From: Salaquimonas pukyongi
GTDB taxonomy: Bacteria > Pseudomonadota > Alphaproteobacteria > Rhizobiales > Rhizobiaceae
DNA length: 64,000 nt
Direction: 5' to 3'
Assembly: GCF_001953055.1 (NCBI RefSeq)
Contig: NZ_CP019044.1
Coordinates: 1,240,001-1,304,000 of the forward strand
The notes under the pieces were generated by a model. That model had not been told where the DNA came from, searched no databases, and saw nothing but the letters and a program-made list of their open reading frames with translations. Position numbers and translations under genes: made by a program. Positions 27,976 to 37,586 of the stretch are shown piece after piece; within the stretch, counting starts at the first letter, position 1; the number at the start of each line of letters is the position of its first letter.

Positions 27976-28941
27976 GTGACAGCGCCAACCGTTATCATCC
28001 ACAACGACATCACAGGTCCGGCAGTCGAACTGGTAAAGGCCCGCCATGGCGATGTTGATGTTATTGCCTGCGAAACCTATGAGGATCTTCCGGGGCTTGT
28101 CGCCCAATCGGACGCCGAAATCGTTTATACGGTACGCTTTGCCGGCACGTCAGGCTTTCCGCGCCAGGCGCTGGTGGAATCACCTTGCGTAAAATGGGTG
28201 GCGGTTGGCGGCTCCGGCACCGATCACCTTGCCCCATGGGACAACTCCAACGTCACGGTCACCAATTCGGCCGGCGTTGCCGCCGAAATGATGGCCCAAT
28301 ACGTGCTTGGCGGCATGCTGCATTTCTCCCTGAACCTGCCTGCGTTCATGGCGGCAAAAAACCGCCGCCAATGGACCGCCGGCAAGGTCGAACCCCTGAC
28401 GGGAAAAACCGTGCTCGTCATCGGCCTTGGCAAGACCGGACAGGCGGTGGCGGCGATTTCCAAGGCCATGGGAATGCGCACGATCGGCGTGCGCGCCAAC
28501 CCGCAAGCCGTGCCCAATGCCGATGAAGTGCATCACTTCGAGCGTTTGCCCGATCTCTGGCATCAGGCCGATTATATCGCGGTATGTGTCCCGCTGCTGC
28601 CGGCGACGCGCAAGCTCATTGATTCGGCAGCGTTTGCCGCCATGCAGAAGACCGCCGTCGTCATCGATGTTTCCAGGGGAGGGGTGATCGATGGCACAGC
28701 TCTCATCGCGGCGCTTGAAGGCGGGCAGATCAGGGGCGCGGTTCTCGATGTCTTCGAAACGGAGCCGCTTCCCGCCGACAGTCCGCTCTGGGCCATGGAC
28801 AACCTTGTCCTCACCCCCCATTGCTCGTCCATCTATGATGGATGGGAACTGAAATCCGTTGAGATGTTCTGCGACAATCTGGACCGCTACCGGCGCGGCG
28901 AGCCGTTGCACAACGTGGTCGATCCCGAACGCGGTTATTAA
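27976..28941 (+). CDS. D-2-hydroxyacid dehydrogenase (NAD-dependent)
   Basis: A 2-hydroxyacid dehydrogenase of about 321 residues with the Rossmann motif VLVIGLGKTGQAVA and the family block VDVSRGGVIDGTALIAAL. Catalytic Arg (DVSRGG), Glu (DVFETEPL) and His (LTPHCSS) are present. It probably interconverts a 2-oxoacid and a D-hydroxyacid; the substrate is unclear. I take the GTG at 27976, six bases after GAGGAG; an ATG two codons earlier (27970) directly abuts that ribosome site. It faces the hyu operon end-to-end, so a shared amino-acid or hydantoin role is possible. Confidence 0.85.
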   Translation: MTAPTVIIHNDITGPAVELVKARHGDVDVIACETYEDLPGLVAQSDAEIVYTVRFAGTSGFPRQALVESPCVKWVAVGGSGTDHLAPWDNSNVTVTNSAGVAAEMMAQYVLGGMLHFSLNLPAFMAAKNRRQWTAGKVEPLTGKTVLVIGLGKTGQAVAAISKAMGMRTIGVRANPQAVPNADEVHHFERLPDLWHQADYIAVCVPLLPATRKLIDSAAFAAMQKTAVVIDVSRGGVIDGTALIAALEGGQIRGAVLDVFETEPLPADSPLWAMDNLVLTPHCSSIYDGWELKSVEMFCDNLDRYRRGEPLHNVVDPERGY

Positions 28942-28968
28942 GCGCGGATACGATCTCCGGCCAAACGC

Positions 28969-29709
28969 TTACAAATGATCGAACAGGCGGCCCGGCAATC
29001 TGTCATGGGGGGGAATGCCGAGTGTGCGCAGCGTACAGAAGACCAGAGCCTGGTTGGAGGTGACCACCGGCTTGCCGAGCGCCTTCTCGATTGTGCTCAC
29101 CGCTTCGGCCGAGCGCATGTCCGTGCAGCTCAGGATGATCGCTTCGGCATCCCGGTCATCCGCCTTGCAGGCAAGTTCGAACACTTCTTGCGGCGTCAAC
29201 TCCCCCTGGCCGTAATTGCTCAATGGCCGCCCGATATCGGCACGCTTGACGATTTCGATACCGTTGGATTGCAGAAAATCCGTTGCCTGATCGTTGATTT
29301 CCCCAACATAGGGCGAGGAAAACCCCGCTTTTGCGATCCCGAGCACCTTGAGCGCAGACACCAGCGCACCGGCGGCGGTAAAGCAGCTTGCGCCGGAATT
29401 CTCCCTGATTCTCTGCGCAAGATCTGCATCGAAGGCCGGCCCGTGGGTCAGGGTTGCCGAGGTGCAGCCATAGAGTACGACGTCGGGGCGCACCCCTGCG
29501 ATCATCTGCAGGTCATGGGTAATGTCGGAAGCACCAAGGCCCGCCATCTGGCCGCTTGCCGGAATTTCGTCGACATCATACCCGCCGAGGCGCTGAAAAT
29601 GCAGTGTGGTGCCCGGCGGGCGCATCATCATCAGATCGGGTTCAAGATTGGTATTGGTGAAGGGAACCAGAACCCCGATCCTGCCGCGGTCACGCGCTTC
29701 ATGTTTCAT
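28969..29709 (-). CDS. Asp/Glu racemase-superfamily protein (maleate isomerase/arylmalonate decarboxylase-like)
   Basis: A 246-residue protein with two catalytic-type cysteines in YGCTSATLTHG and ILSCTDMRSAEAV, the layout of the Asp/Glu/hydantoin racemase superfamily. The N-terminus (GRIGVLVPFTNTNLEPD) is more like maleate cis-trans isomerases than true hydantoin racemases. It overlaps the aminotransferase by 11 bases and ends the four-gene hyu operon. Confidence 0.8.
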   Translation of the reverse strand: MKHEARDRGRIGVLVPFTNTNLEPDLMMMRPPGTTLHFQRLGGYDVDEIPASGQMAGLGASDITHDLQMIAGVRPDVVLYGCTSATLTHGPAFDADLAQRIRENSGASCFTAAGALVSALKVLGIAKAGFSSPYVGEINDQATDFLQSNGIEIVKRADIGRPLSNYGQGELTPQEVFELACKADDRDAEAIILSCTDMRSAEAVSTIEKALGKPVVTSNQALVFCTLRTLGIPPHDRLPGRLFDHL

Positions 29710-30796
29710 CGCTGATCCTTTCCAGTACCGATGCAACGCGGTCCATCACGGGGGCTTCGGCGATGGTTGCCCGAAGGCAATGGGCCAATCCGTATCCCCT
29801 CATGCCGCGCAGCAGCAGCCCGTTTTCGCGCAGCATCCTGTCGGCCCTGGCGGCGGCATCGGCATGGGCGAAGGGGATCAATACGAAATTCGTGTGGCTG
29901 TCGGGAACGGCAAATCCCATTTTTCGGCACCGCGCCGAAAAGCGGTCCCGGATTGCAGCGGTTCTGGCCACAACCGACTTCATGTGGGCTTGGTCGCCCA
30001 TCGCCGCTGCGGCTGCAGCCTGGGAAATCTGGGAGATGTTGTTGGGGTTCAGGGTTTTCCTTGCTTCAAGCAAAACGGGTTTTGGAAACATCCCCCATCC
30101 CACCCGGGCACCGGCAAGGGCATAGGCCTTGGAGAAGGTTCGGGTCACGACCGTGGCAGATCCCTGCGCCAGTTGCATGATCTCAAAACCGTCTTCGGCC
30201 CCGTCGGCAAATTCGCCATAGGCCTGATCGACGATGAGCAAAATGTCGTCGCGCAGGCCATTGCGCAGGCGCACCATCTCGCTGTTGGCGATCAGGGTAC
30301 CTGTCGGATTGCCGGGATTGCACACAAATACCATGCGTGTGCGGCTGGTGACGGCGTCCAGCAGCGCATCGGCACAGACCCTGTAACCGGTTTCAGGCGC
30401 TGTAACGTACCGGGCGCCTACCTGCGCACAGGCCGATGCCATAAACAGATAACCATATTCAGAACCCAGCACCTCTTCGTGCCGGCCGGCATAGGCCCTG
30501 ACAAGGCTGGCAATCAGTTCCATCGAACCGGCGCCGCATAAAATGGCCTTGGGGTCCAGGTGATGAACCCCGGCGATGACATCGCGCAATTCCGTCCAGT
30601 CAGGGTCTGGATAAGGAAGAAGATCGGTAGCGGCCTTCCTTGCCGCCTCAATTGCCAGCGGGCTGGGGGCGAAGGCAGATTCGTTTTGGGCCAGTGAAAC
30701 CGTTCCTTTTTCCACCGGATCGGCCAGGGCGTAAGGCGCCATCGCGCCCACATGACCTACCGGGCGGATGCCCCCGCGAGTTGCCGGGCGTATCAT
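29699..30796 (-). CDS. PLP-dependent class I/II aminotransferase (HisC-like)
   Basis: A 365-residue fold-type I enzyme. The Schiff-base Lys is in TRTFSKAYALAGARVGW; NPGNPTGT and the Asp in LLIVDQAYGEF bind the cofactor. Closest in form to histidinol-phosphate aminotransferases, but its place between hyuB and a racemase argues for a catabolic amino-acid transamination. It overlaps hyuB by 4 bases (ATGA). Confidence 0.85.
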   Translation of the reverse strand: MIRPATRGGIRPVGHVGAMAPYALADPVEKGTVSLAQNESAFAPSPLAIEAARKAATDLLPYPDPDWTELRDVIAGVHHLDPKAILCGAGSMELIASLVRAYAGRHEEVLGSEYGYLFMASACAQVGARYVTAPETGYRVCADALLDAVTSRTRMVFVCNPGNPTGTLIANSEMVRLRNGLRDDILLIVDQAYGEFADGAEDGFEIMQLAQGSATVVTRTFSKAYALAGARVGWGMFPKPVLLEARKTLNPNNISQISQAAAAAAMGDQAHMKSVVARTAAIRDRFSARCRKMGFAVPDSHTNFVLIPFAHADAAARADRMLRENGLLLRGMRGYGLAHCLRATIAEAPVMDRVASVLERISDET

Positions 30797-32442
30797 GGCT
30801 TTTCTCCGTAAATACTGGCGCCATCCTTGCTCACAAGTCCCTGTCTTATATCCTTTTCCAGTGCCTTCCTGTCCCGCTTTGCCGGATCGCCATAACCGCC
30901 ACCGCCGGGTGTATCAAAAATGAGATAATCGTCCGCCTCAACCCGCAGCTCGCCCTTGCCGGGAAGATTCTTTTCCCGTCCGCGGATGCGGATGCGTCCG
31001 GGCGCGCCCGGCAAACCGCCGGCACGGCCCAGGGCAGGATATTTCAGCCGCTCCACCGACAGGAACAGCACAAAGGGCGCGCCATTGGCGGATGTCACCT
31101 CGATGCGCTGGCCCAAGCCGCCGCGAAAGGTGCCCGCGCCGCCGGAATCAGGGCGCAGTTCCCGCTTCCAAATGATGACCGGGGCAACGTTTTCGGTAAT
31201 CTCGACCTGAGACCCGTAAACGCCGGAAGGATAGGCAGTGGCCGAAAGGCCGTCCTTGTGCGGGCGCGCCCCGGTCCCGCCATTGTGCACCAGTTCGATG
31301 GCGAATTCTTCGCCGCCATCGCGTGCAACTTCCGGCGCATGGCGCATCGGCAGATCGAACATGCAGGAGGCGCCCTCTGCAGGAACCTTTTCCGGCACCG
31401 CTTGAAACAGGCAGCCCAGGACAAGGTCGGGCGTGACCTGTCCGATGGTATGGCGCATGGCGACCGGCACCGGCCGCGGCGCGTTGAGAATACAGCCCGA
31501 TGGCCCCGTGACCGTAAAGGGTTCGAGCGAACCGGCATTGTTGGGGATGTCCGGCCCGACGATGCACCGCAGCGCAAAAACCGTATAGGCGGTTGCGTAA
31601 TTGAGCGGCACGTTGATGCCCTTGCGCGAACAGGGTGACGTCCCCTCAAAGTCCACATGCATCGTCCCGTTGCGGACTGTCAGCGTGGCATGCAGTTCCA
31701 GCTCGTTTTCATAGCCGTCCAGCTTCATCGTGTTTCGGTAAATGCCTTCGGGAATCTCGCTTATGGCTTCAACCGTGCCGCGCCTGGAGGTTTCGATGAT
31801 GTATGCGGCGAGATCATCGAGATCGTCGAGCCGGTATTCATCCATCATTTCGGCCAGCCGCTTTGCACCCGCTTCACAGCAGGCAATCAGCGCATAGATA
31901 TCGCCTTCATTGGCCACCGGTTCGCGGCTGTTGGCGCGGACGATGTCGAGCAGCAGGGCATTGGGCTCGCCTTCCTCGACAAGTTTGCAGGGCGGGATCA
32001 GCAGGCCTTCATCATAGATGTCGCTTCCTTCCGGCCCCATGCCGAGGCCGCCCAGATCGACCAGATGGGAGGTGCATGAGGTAAAGCCGACAACGCGTTC
32101 CTGCCGGAAAACGGGCATCATCAGCAGGAAGTCGTTCAAATGTCCGGACGCCAGCCACGGATCGTTGGTCATGTAGATATCGCCCGGTTTCATGGTCTGC
32201 ACCGGGAAACACTCTCTCAAATGCGCCACCGCCGCCGCCATGGTGTTGATATGGCCGGGCGTACCGGTCACCGCTTGCGCCAGCATGCGGCCGTAAACGT
32301 CGAAAATGCCCGCTGAAATGTCGCCGCATTCGCGTACGATCGGGCTGAAGGCCGCGCGGATCAGCGTCTGGCCCTGTTCTTCGACAACGGCAAGCAGCCG
32401 GTTCCACATGACCTGGTATTGGGCGCTCGTAGGTTCAGCCAT
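30793..32442 (-). CDS. hyuB: Hydantoinase B/oxoprolinase-family subunit
   Basis: A 549-residue protein of the HyuB family (MWNRLLAVVEEQGQTLIRAAFSPIVRECGDISAGIFD...; TNDPWLASGHLNDFLLM). With HyuA it forms ATP-dependent enzymes that open hydantoin-like rings (N-methylhydantoinase, 5-oxoprolinase) or carboxylate ketones. It overlaps hyuA by 8 bases. The exact substrate cannot be told from sequence. Confidence 0.9.
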   Translation of the reverse strand: MAEPTSAQYQVMWNRLLAVVEEQGQTLIRAAFSPIVRECGDISAGIFDVYGRMLAQAVTGTPGHINTMAAAVAHLRECFPVQTMKPGDIYMTNDPWLASGHLNDFLLMMPVFRQERVVGFTSCTSHLVDLGGLGMGPEGSDIYDEGLLIPPCKLVEEGEPNALLLDIVRANSREPVANEGDIYALIACCEAGAKRLAEMMDEYRLDDLDDLAAYIIETSRRGTVEAISEIPEGIYRNTMKLDGYENELELHATLTVRNGTMHVDFEGTSPCSRKGINVPLNYATAYTVFALRCIVGPDIPNNAGSLEPFTVTGPSGCILNAPRPVPVAMRHTIGQVTPDLVLGCLFQAVPEKVPAEGASCMFDLPMRHAPEVARDGGEEFAIELVHNGGTGARPHKDGLSATAYPSGVYGSQVEITENVAPVIIWKRELRPDSGGAGTFRGGLGQRIEVTSANGAPFVLFLSVERLKYPALGRAGGLPGAPGRIRIRGREKNLPGKGELRVEADDYLIFDTPGGGGYGDPAKRDRKALEKDIRQGLVSKDGASIYGEKP

Positions 32443-34564
32443 CTGCCATTTCCTGTTGAAGAATGCGGGTCAGTACAAGATTTCCGGCCCCATCGGCCAG
32501 CGCCGTGAAGTCAGCCGACACGAGGGTCGTCGTTTGGGGTTCGACCACCAGGGCAGGGCCGGTGATCGTGTCCCCGGCGCAAAGGTCGGAGCGATGAACG
32601 AGCGCTGCCTTGCACTCTGTGCCGTCGATATCGCAGATGATGGTCACCTGCTGTGATGGAACAACATCGCGTTGCGCCTTTGTTTCCTGCACCGGCGCGG
32701 CATCGCGTTCGGCGGTTGCCACCCGCACCGACCAGTTGAGAATCTCGATCTGCATGTTGGGAACGGGCCGGGAAAACTGCTTGCGGTAGGCTTCCTCGAA
32801 AGCGCTGACAAGACCGGGAATATCGTCCTCGACAATCGTTTCGCCGTCAATCGGGATCTCGATTTCGTGGCCCTGTCCGCGATAGCGCATGAAGGCGGAC
32901 CGGTGAATTTGCGCGCCCTCAATGCCATTCTTGCCTGTTCCCAAGGCTACGACGGCGCTTGCTTCCTCCACCATGGATTTCACCAGCCCGTTGATGGCGG
33001 TCAGGTCGATGGAGGCCAGCAGTGCGTAATGGGATCGAACGATCTCGAAGGAAACCGGCGCGTACAAAAACCCGATGGCCGAACCAACGCCCGGATTGGG
33101 CGGAATGATGATCCGCCCAATCCCGGCAGAGCGGGCAACCCGCGTGGCGTGAAGCGGGCCGTTTCCGCCAAAGGCGATCATGGTGCGTGTTGCCAGTTCC
33201 TTGCCGGATTCAACGCCATGCATGCGCCCGGCGCTGGCCATGCTTTCATCGACGATCCGGCTGACGCCGTCCGCGGCTCCGGCATGATCGGTGCCGATTT
33301 TCGCGCCAATGGCTTCGGCAAGGCTCTGCGCCGCCGCCTTCGGGTCGATTTCGATATGCCCTTCGGCAAATTCGCCCGGCACGATATAGCCGAGCGTGAT
33401 GTCGCTGTCGGTGACTGTCGGCTGCTTCCCGCCCCGCTTGAAGGCAACCGGACCGGGCTCCGAACCCGCACTTTGGGGCCCAACGCCAAGGCGGCCAAGC
33501 CGGTCGACCGAAGCGATGGAGCCGCCGCCCGCACCAATCTCGATCATTTCAATCACCGGAATGCGCACGGGCATGCCAGACCCCTTGATGAAGCGGGCTG
33601 CCCGGGCGATTTCGAACTTTCGGGAGGTCTGCGGCCGGTATTTGTCGATCAGGCAGAGCTTGGCGGTCGTTCCTCCCATGTCGAAGGAAAGCACTTCGCG
33701 CTCCCCGGCTGCGCCGGCGATCCGCGCTGCCAGGATGGCACCGCCGGCAGGGCCGGATTCAACCAGGCGGACAGGAAATTGCGCCGCGATGTTAAGGGTG
33801 CACATGCCGCCGCCTGCCGTCATCATCAGGATGGGGCATGTCAGGCCCGCTTCGCCGAACCGAGCGCTGAAGCGCTCAAGATAGCCCTGTATCAGCGGCT
33901 TGATATAGGCATTGGCGACGGTGGTGGAGAGGCGGTCGAATTCGCGCGCTTCCGGGCTTGTTTCGCTGGAAAGCGAGATCGAGAGGTCTGGCCGCCGTTC
34001 AAGCAGGCCATCGCGCAGGGTACGCTCATGTTCGCCATTGGCATAGGCATGCAGCAGGCATATGGCGACCGATTGCGCGCCGATCCTGCCGATCTTTTCT
34101 GCCAGCCGGCCGGCTGCACTTGCATCCAGCGGCACCAGCACCTCACCGGCCGCCGACATGCGTTCCCTGACCGTCAGCGAACGCTCGCGCGGGACGAGGA
34201 AATCGGGCTTTTCCAGATTGATGTCATATTGCGCGTATCGCCGCTCATAGGCGATCTCCAGAATGTCGCGGAAGCCATCGGTGGTGATGGTGGCAACCTC
34301 TGCCCCGCGTTTTTCAATCAGGGCATTGGTGGCCAGTGTCGTGCCGTGGATGAAGCCGGTCACCTGGCCGAAGGACCTTCCTGCGGCCTTAATGACACGG
34401 TTTGCCCCCTCCATCGCCCCGTCGGCAGGATTGGCATGGGTGGTGAGCGTTTTGGCAGAGGCCAGAACGCCTTCCTCGCCCTCCATCAGAACCGTGTCGG
34501 TGAAGGTGCCGCCGATGTCGATGGCCAGGCGTAATTCGTTGCGCAGATCTTTGGAGGAAGCCAT
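32435..34564 (-). CDS. hyuA: Hydantoinase A/oxoprolinase-family subunit
   Basis: A 709-residue ASKHA-fold ATP-binding subunit. It starts with RLAIDIGGTFTDTVLM (phosphate 1), followed by HGTTLATNALIEKRGAEVATITTDGFRDILEI, and FDMGGTTAKLCLID (phosphate 2) with a later FGGNGPLHA. The first gene of the hyuA-hyuB-aminotransferase-racemase operon, all joined by short overlaps. No regulator is adjacent; the upstream neighbour is the tRNA-Gly island boundary. Confidence 0.92.
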   Translation of the reverse strand: MASSKDLRNELRLAIDIGGTFTDTVLMEGEEGVLASAKTLTTHANPADGAMEGANRVIKAAGRSFGQVTGFIHGTTLATNALIEKRGAEVATITTDGFRDILEIAYERRYAQYDINLEKPDFLVPRERSLTVRERMSAAGEVLVPLDASAAGRLAEKIGRIGAQSVAICLLHAYANGEHERTLRDGLLERRPDLSISLSSETSPEAREFDRLSTTVANAYIKPLIQGYLERFSARFGEAGLTCPILMMTAGGGMCTLNIAAQFPVRLVESGPAGGAILAARIAGAAGEREVLSFDMGGTTAKLCLIDKYRPQTSRKFEIARAARFIKGSGMPVRIPVIEMIEIGAGGGSIASVDRLGRLGVGPQSAGSEPGPVAFKRGGKQPTVTDSDITLGYIVPGEFAEGHIEIDPKAAAQSLAEAIGAKIGTDHAGAADGVSRIVDESMASAGRMHGVESGKELATRTMIAFGGNGPLHATRVARSAGIGRIIIPPNPGVGSAIGFLYAPVSFEIVRSHYALLASIDLTAINGLVKSMVEEASAVVALGTGKNGIEGAQIHRSAFMRYRGQGHEIEIPIDGETIVEDDIPGLVSAFEEAYRKQFSRPVPNMQIEILNWSVRVATAERDAAPVQETKAQRDVVPSQQVTIICDIDGTECKAALVHRSDLCAGDTITGPALVVEPQTTTLVSADFTALADGAGNLVLTRILQQEMADG

Positions 34565-34931
34565 TTAAGGTAGTTATCTCTTCACTGAAGCAAACTTGCC
34601 GGCGGACTGCCCGCCCGCACAACGCGTATCTGCTCACCGCCGTGAGCGTATGGCGGGCTTGCTAGGCAACCAGATCGCAGCCCGTTGCGCGGCGATCCAT
34701 GCGCTTTGGCACGAAGAGACCTCTCATGGAGAAAACCTACGCCCGGATCATCGCCCGTGCAATCACGATTTTCAGCAGATGGCGGAAAATTTCCCGCATG
34801 CCCAAGGACTTTGGCCGGAAACCGGGACGCCAACGCCCCGCTATTGGACATCAAGCGCGTGGCTTATGGCACCAAAGTCACACCGCAATATCGCGATGCC
34901 TTCAAAAGCCTGGCATGGTTTGGCGGATAAC
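34565..34931. other. Non-coding interval between hyuA and the island
   Basis: Several short overlapping open frames exist on the plus strand, but none looks like a protein and no ribosome site fits. The interval should hold the hyuA promoter at its left end and perhaps decayed chromosomal sequence beside the integration site. Confidence 0.5.
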
Positions 34932-34975
34932 TGGAGCGGGTAGCGGGAATCGAACCCGCATATTCAGCTTGGAAG
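34932..34975 (-). repeat. attL: 44-base copy of the tRNA-Gly(UCC) 3' end
   Basis: Identical over 44 bases to 43932-43975, the 3' half of the intact tRNA-Gly(UCC) gene including CCA, in the same orientation. Flanks differ at once. The two copies start exactly 9,000 bases apart and enclose the integrase and the defence operon. Confidence 0.92.
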
Positions 34976-35107
34976 TTCGCCCGGCGGCTTCCATAGGCGT
35001 CCACGCGCATCCATAAAATATGCCTTTATATCAACATCTTACAAAGATACGCTGAAGCATTCGAAGCTGCTCGAAATGGCCCGAAATGGCCGCGAATTCG
35101 TTCCGTC

Positions 35108-35128
35108 TGCTATCCATTTGCTATCCAG
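35108..35128 (+). promoter_or_regulatory. Left pair of candidate integrase arm sites
   Basis: TGCTATCCA at 35108 and TTTGCTATCCAG at 35117-35128, spaced as a tandem pair. The same 12-base word recurs at the right end of the island (43843-43854, with a shorter copy at 43855-43865). Confidence 0.5.
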
Positions 35129-35184
35129 GATTCCAAGAAGCGGGTAGGTTCGGAGCGACACGAAGCACCGGTTTATGGATCAGG

Positions 35185-36447
35185 ATGGCTCTACAGAAGA
35201 ACATCGCCCGGATCACCAAACGGACAGTGGATGCCATGCCCCTGCCCGTCAAGGGAAAGGCGCGTCTTTGGGACAGCGAATTAAAGGGCTTCTGCGTGTG
35301 CGCCTATCCAACCGGGCGCAAGGTCTATGTGATCGGATACCGAGACCGCTCTACACGCTTCCGCTGGTTCACCATCGGCAAGCACGGCGATCCATGGACA
35401 GCCGAGGCTGCGCGCATCAAGGCGCGGGAACTTCTGGGCAATGTCGCGACCGGCGACTTCCCGCATGAAAAGAAGATCCGAGAACGGCTGGATGCAACGA
35501 CTGTTACCGAACTCGTCGAGCGGTATCTAACGGAAGGTCCGCTGGACCGGCCTAACAAGCGCGAAAGCAGTTGGCTCAACGACAAGGGCTATCTCTACAA
35601 CCATGTCGTCCCGCATCTGGGCCATATCCCCTTCCGCGAATTGCATCGCGACCAGCTTGTCCAATTCCAGCATGCGGTTGCCAACGGCATAGCTGCGCGG
35701 CGCAAGCCCAAACGCGGCCCTACAGTGCGCGGTGGGCGCGGTGCGGCAGTTCACGCCATGCGCTGCCTCTCCGCAATGTATGGCTGGGCGATCTCGCGGG
35801 ACATGGCGGAAAAGAACCCTTGCCAGTCGGTCCAACGCCTCGCCGATGGCAGGCGCGACCGATATCTGAGCCTGGACGAAGCCAAACGCCTGTTCTCGGC
35901 GATGGACGAATTGGAACAATCCGGGGTGATCAATCCGCTCCATGCCGATTGTCTGCGCCTGATTGCCTATACCGCAGCGCGCAAGGGCGAGATCATGGGT
36001 CTCAGATGGTCAGAGGTCGATGCGGACAACCAGAGGCTCCTGTTGCCTCCTGCAAGGCACAAGACCGGCGGTGCCAACCGACCCAAGGCGATCCCACTTT
36101 CAAATGACTGTATGGTGATCCTCGAGCGGTGCCGCCGTCACGCCGGTACGAGTGCCTGTGTCTTCCCGATCGAGCCGGATGGCGACATGCACATCAAGAC
36201 GCTTGCCTACACCTGGGACAAGGTGATGGCCAAGGCCGGGATTGCCGATTTCAGGATTCACGATCTTCGCCATGCCTATGCCTCTTTTGCGATCAATGCT
36301 GGCTTCTCGCTGAAGGCTATCGGCGAGAATCTGGGCCATGCCCGGGCGAGCACCACGGAGCGTTATGCGCACCTGCTGCTTGATGCCCGCAGGCCGGTTT
36401 CGGAAGTGGTTGCGAATGCCTACAAGGGCACGACAGCAGCCAACTGA
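35185..36447 (+). CDS. int: Tyrosine recombinase/integrase
   Basis: A 420-residue phage-type integrase with an N-terminal DUF4102-like domain (WDSELKGFCVCAYPTGRKVYVIGYR), a SAM-like core-binding domain and a C-terminal catalytic domain. Catalytic residues are Arg in TAARKGEIMGLRW, the HxxR in HDLRHAYA, the downstream His in LGHARASTTERYAH, and Tyr in that same block. It lies 210 bases from attL and reads inward, as is normal for tRNA-targeting islands. I placed the start at MALQKNIARITKRTVDAM; the upstream extension covers the arm-site repeats. Confidence 0.93.
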   Translation: MALQKNIARITKRTVDAMPLPVKGKARLWDSELKGFCVCAYPTGRKVYVIGYRDRSTRFRWFTIGKHGDPWTAEAARIKARELLGNVATGDFPHEKKIRERLDATTVTELVERYLTEGPLDRPNKRESSWLNDKGYLYNHVVPHLGHIPFRELHRDQLVQFQHAVANGIAARRKPKRGPTVRGGRGAAVHAMRCLSAMYGWAISRDMAEKNPCQSVQRLADGRRDRYLSLDEAKRLFSAMDELEQSGVINPLHADCLRLIAYTAARKGEIMGLRWSEVDADNQRLLLPPARHKTGGANRPKAIPLSNDCMVILERCRRHAGTSACVFPIEPDGDMHIKTLAYTWDKVMAKAGIADFRIHDLRHAYASFAINAGFSLKAIGENLGHARASTTERYAHLLLDARRPVSEVVANAYKGTTAAN

Positions 36448-36863
36448 ACGGAGTTCGAATACGCTTCCCTTCGCAGCGCTTCCGGAGCCAGAGCATCGCC
36501 GGAAGCCGCACGGTCAAGGCCGCGCCAACCTCAACCGGCGCGCCGCGAAAGCGGGCATGCGCCTTGACGGATGGCTTGGCGATGCAAAACTGGCGGAAGG
36601 AACTGCAATCCAAAGCCGGACAATGGGCACCAGATTTGCCGAGAATTTTCAAACGCTTGGCTTGCCTGAAACACCAACGAAAAATGGATGGGATCAAAAA
36701 AGCCTTTTGAAAACAACGAACTGACCCGACCTTGGTGCCAATTGTTTTATCTTGTCCTCACTCCACTCCCTCGCTCATCCATCCCTGTCCATCACTCCAT
36801 TGTCCAAAACAGGCTTATTCACAAGCATCTCAAAGCCGCTTGAATCAGCACCCATGAAATCCT
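36448..36863. other. Non-coding interval between integrase and nuclease genes
   Basis: 416 bases where convergent transcripts from int and the defence operon meet. Short open frames have no family features or ribosome sites. Nothing else recognised. Confidence 0.5.
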
Positions 36864-37556
36864 CTAGCGAAGCGGGCGCCTATCGAGCGGTATCTCACCA
36901 TTTTCGACGCGGACGATGAAAAGGACCTCATCGGCGTTCATTTCAGTGAACCAGATGCGTTCGCAACCACATTCATAGCTTTCGTCGTCGGGAACAACAA
37001 CTTTCTCGCCGCAATCCCAGCACCAGAATGCAAAACTACGGCAGGTGTCACACTTCCCCGTGAAAATGACGGCCCAACCCGTTAGCGGCAGAGATAGCTG
37101 TCCGTCCCAAAAAACGATACCTCTTTGCTTTCGAGACGTGTTCCGGCAATTTGGACAGTCATCGGACGCAGCGTGGTCGAGGTGTTCAGCCTCTTCAACT
37201 GTCATGAGGCGTATATCGATAATTTGAGCCGCGCGACTTTCAGCTGCTGCGGTCCACCCACCCGAACAAATGATCACTCCTCGGTTCGCACGGACATCCC
37301 GCATCATGCCTTCAAAGGACTCGACGTCTTTTACGTCAATCTTTCGATGGCGGCGCTTCGCGTCATAGATGATGCGTCGTTCGATCCCGTCCTCCCAGCG
37401 GGCGTCCACAAGTATGTCAATCTGCCGATTAACCCGGCTGATAGAACCCATTAGTAAAGCATTTGGCGTAACAGACATATCCATACCTGCAACGTCAATC
37501 TCAAAACAGGCAGCGACCCGTTCGTAAATTCGCCAATCGGGAACGTCAGTTGTCAT
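36864..37556 (-). CDS. Mrr-like restriction endonuclease with C-terminal zinc ribbon
   Basis: A 230-residue protein. The N-terminal half has a PD-(D/E)XK-type core: Asp47 (RQIDILVD), then Asp65-x-Lys67 in IIYDAKRR, then a helix and GVIICSGGWT as in Mrr nucleases. The C-terminal half has Cys pairs 134/137, 169/172, 179/182 and 196/198, suggesting one or two zinc ribbons. It is the last gene of the defence operon, 30 bases after the DUF4420 gene. A second nuclease beside DUF4420 could be an extra effector or a modification-dependent enzyme. It is not a known named system component to me. Confidence 0.7.
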   Translation of the reverse strand: MTTDVPDWRIYERVAACFEIDVAGMDMSVTPNALLMGSISRVNRQIDILVDARWEDGIERRIIYDAKRRHRKIDVKDVESFEGMMRDVRANRGVIICSGGWTAAAESRAAQIIDIRLMTVEEAEHLDHAASDDCPNCRNTSRKQRGIVFWDGQLSLPLTGWAVIFTGKCDTCRSFAFWCWDCGEKVVVPDDESYECGCERIWFTEMNADEVLFIVRVENGEIPLDRRPLR

Positions 37557-37586
37557 AATCTACTGTCGAAATTTGTTAGCCTTATT

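Noticed and set aside
32672-34534. 620-codon open frame opposite hyuA
   Set aside because: Opposite-strand shadow in GC-rich DNA; the minus-strand frame has clear HyuA motifs and this one has none.
34596-34943. Short gene between hyuA and attL
   Set aside because: Three overlapping frames are open, none with a family pattern or convincing start; the longest runs into the attachment repeat.
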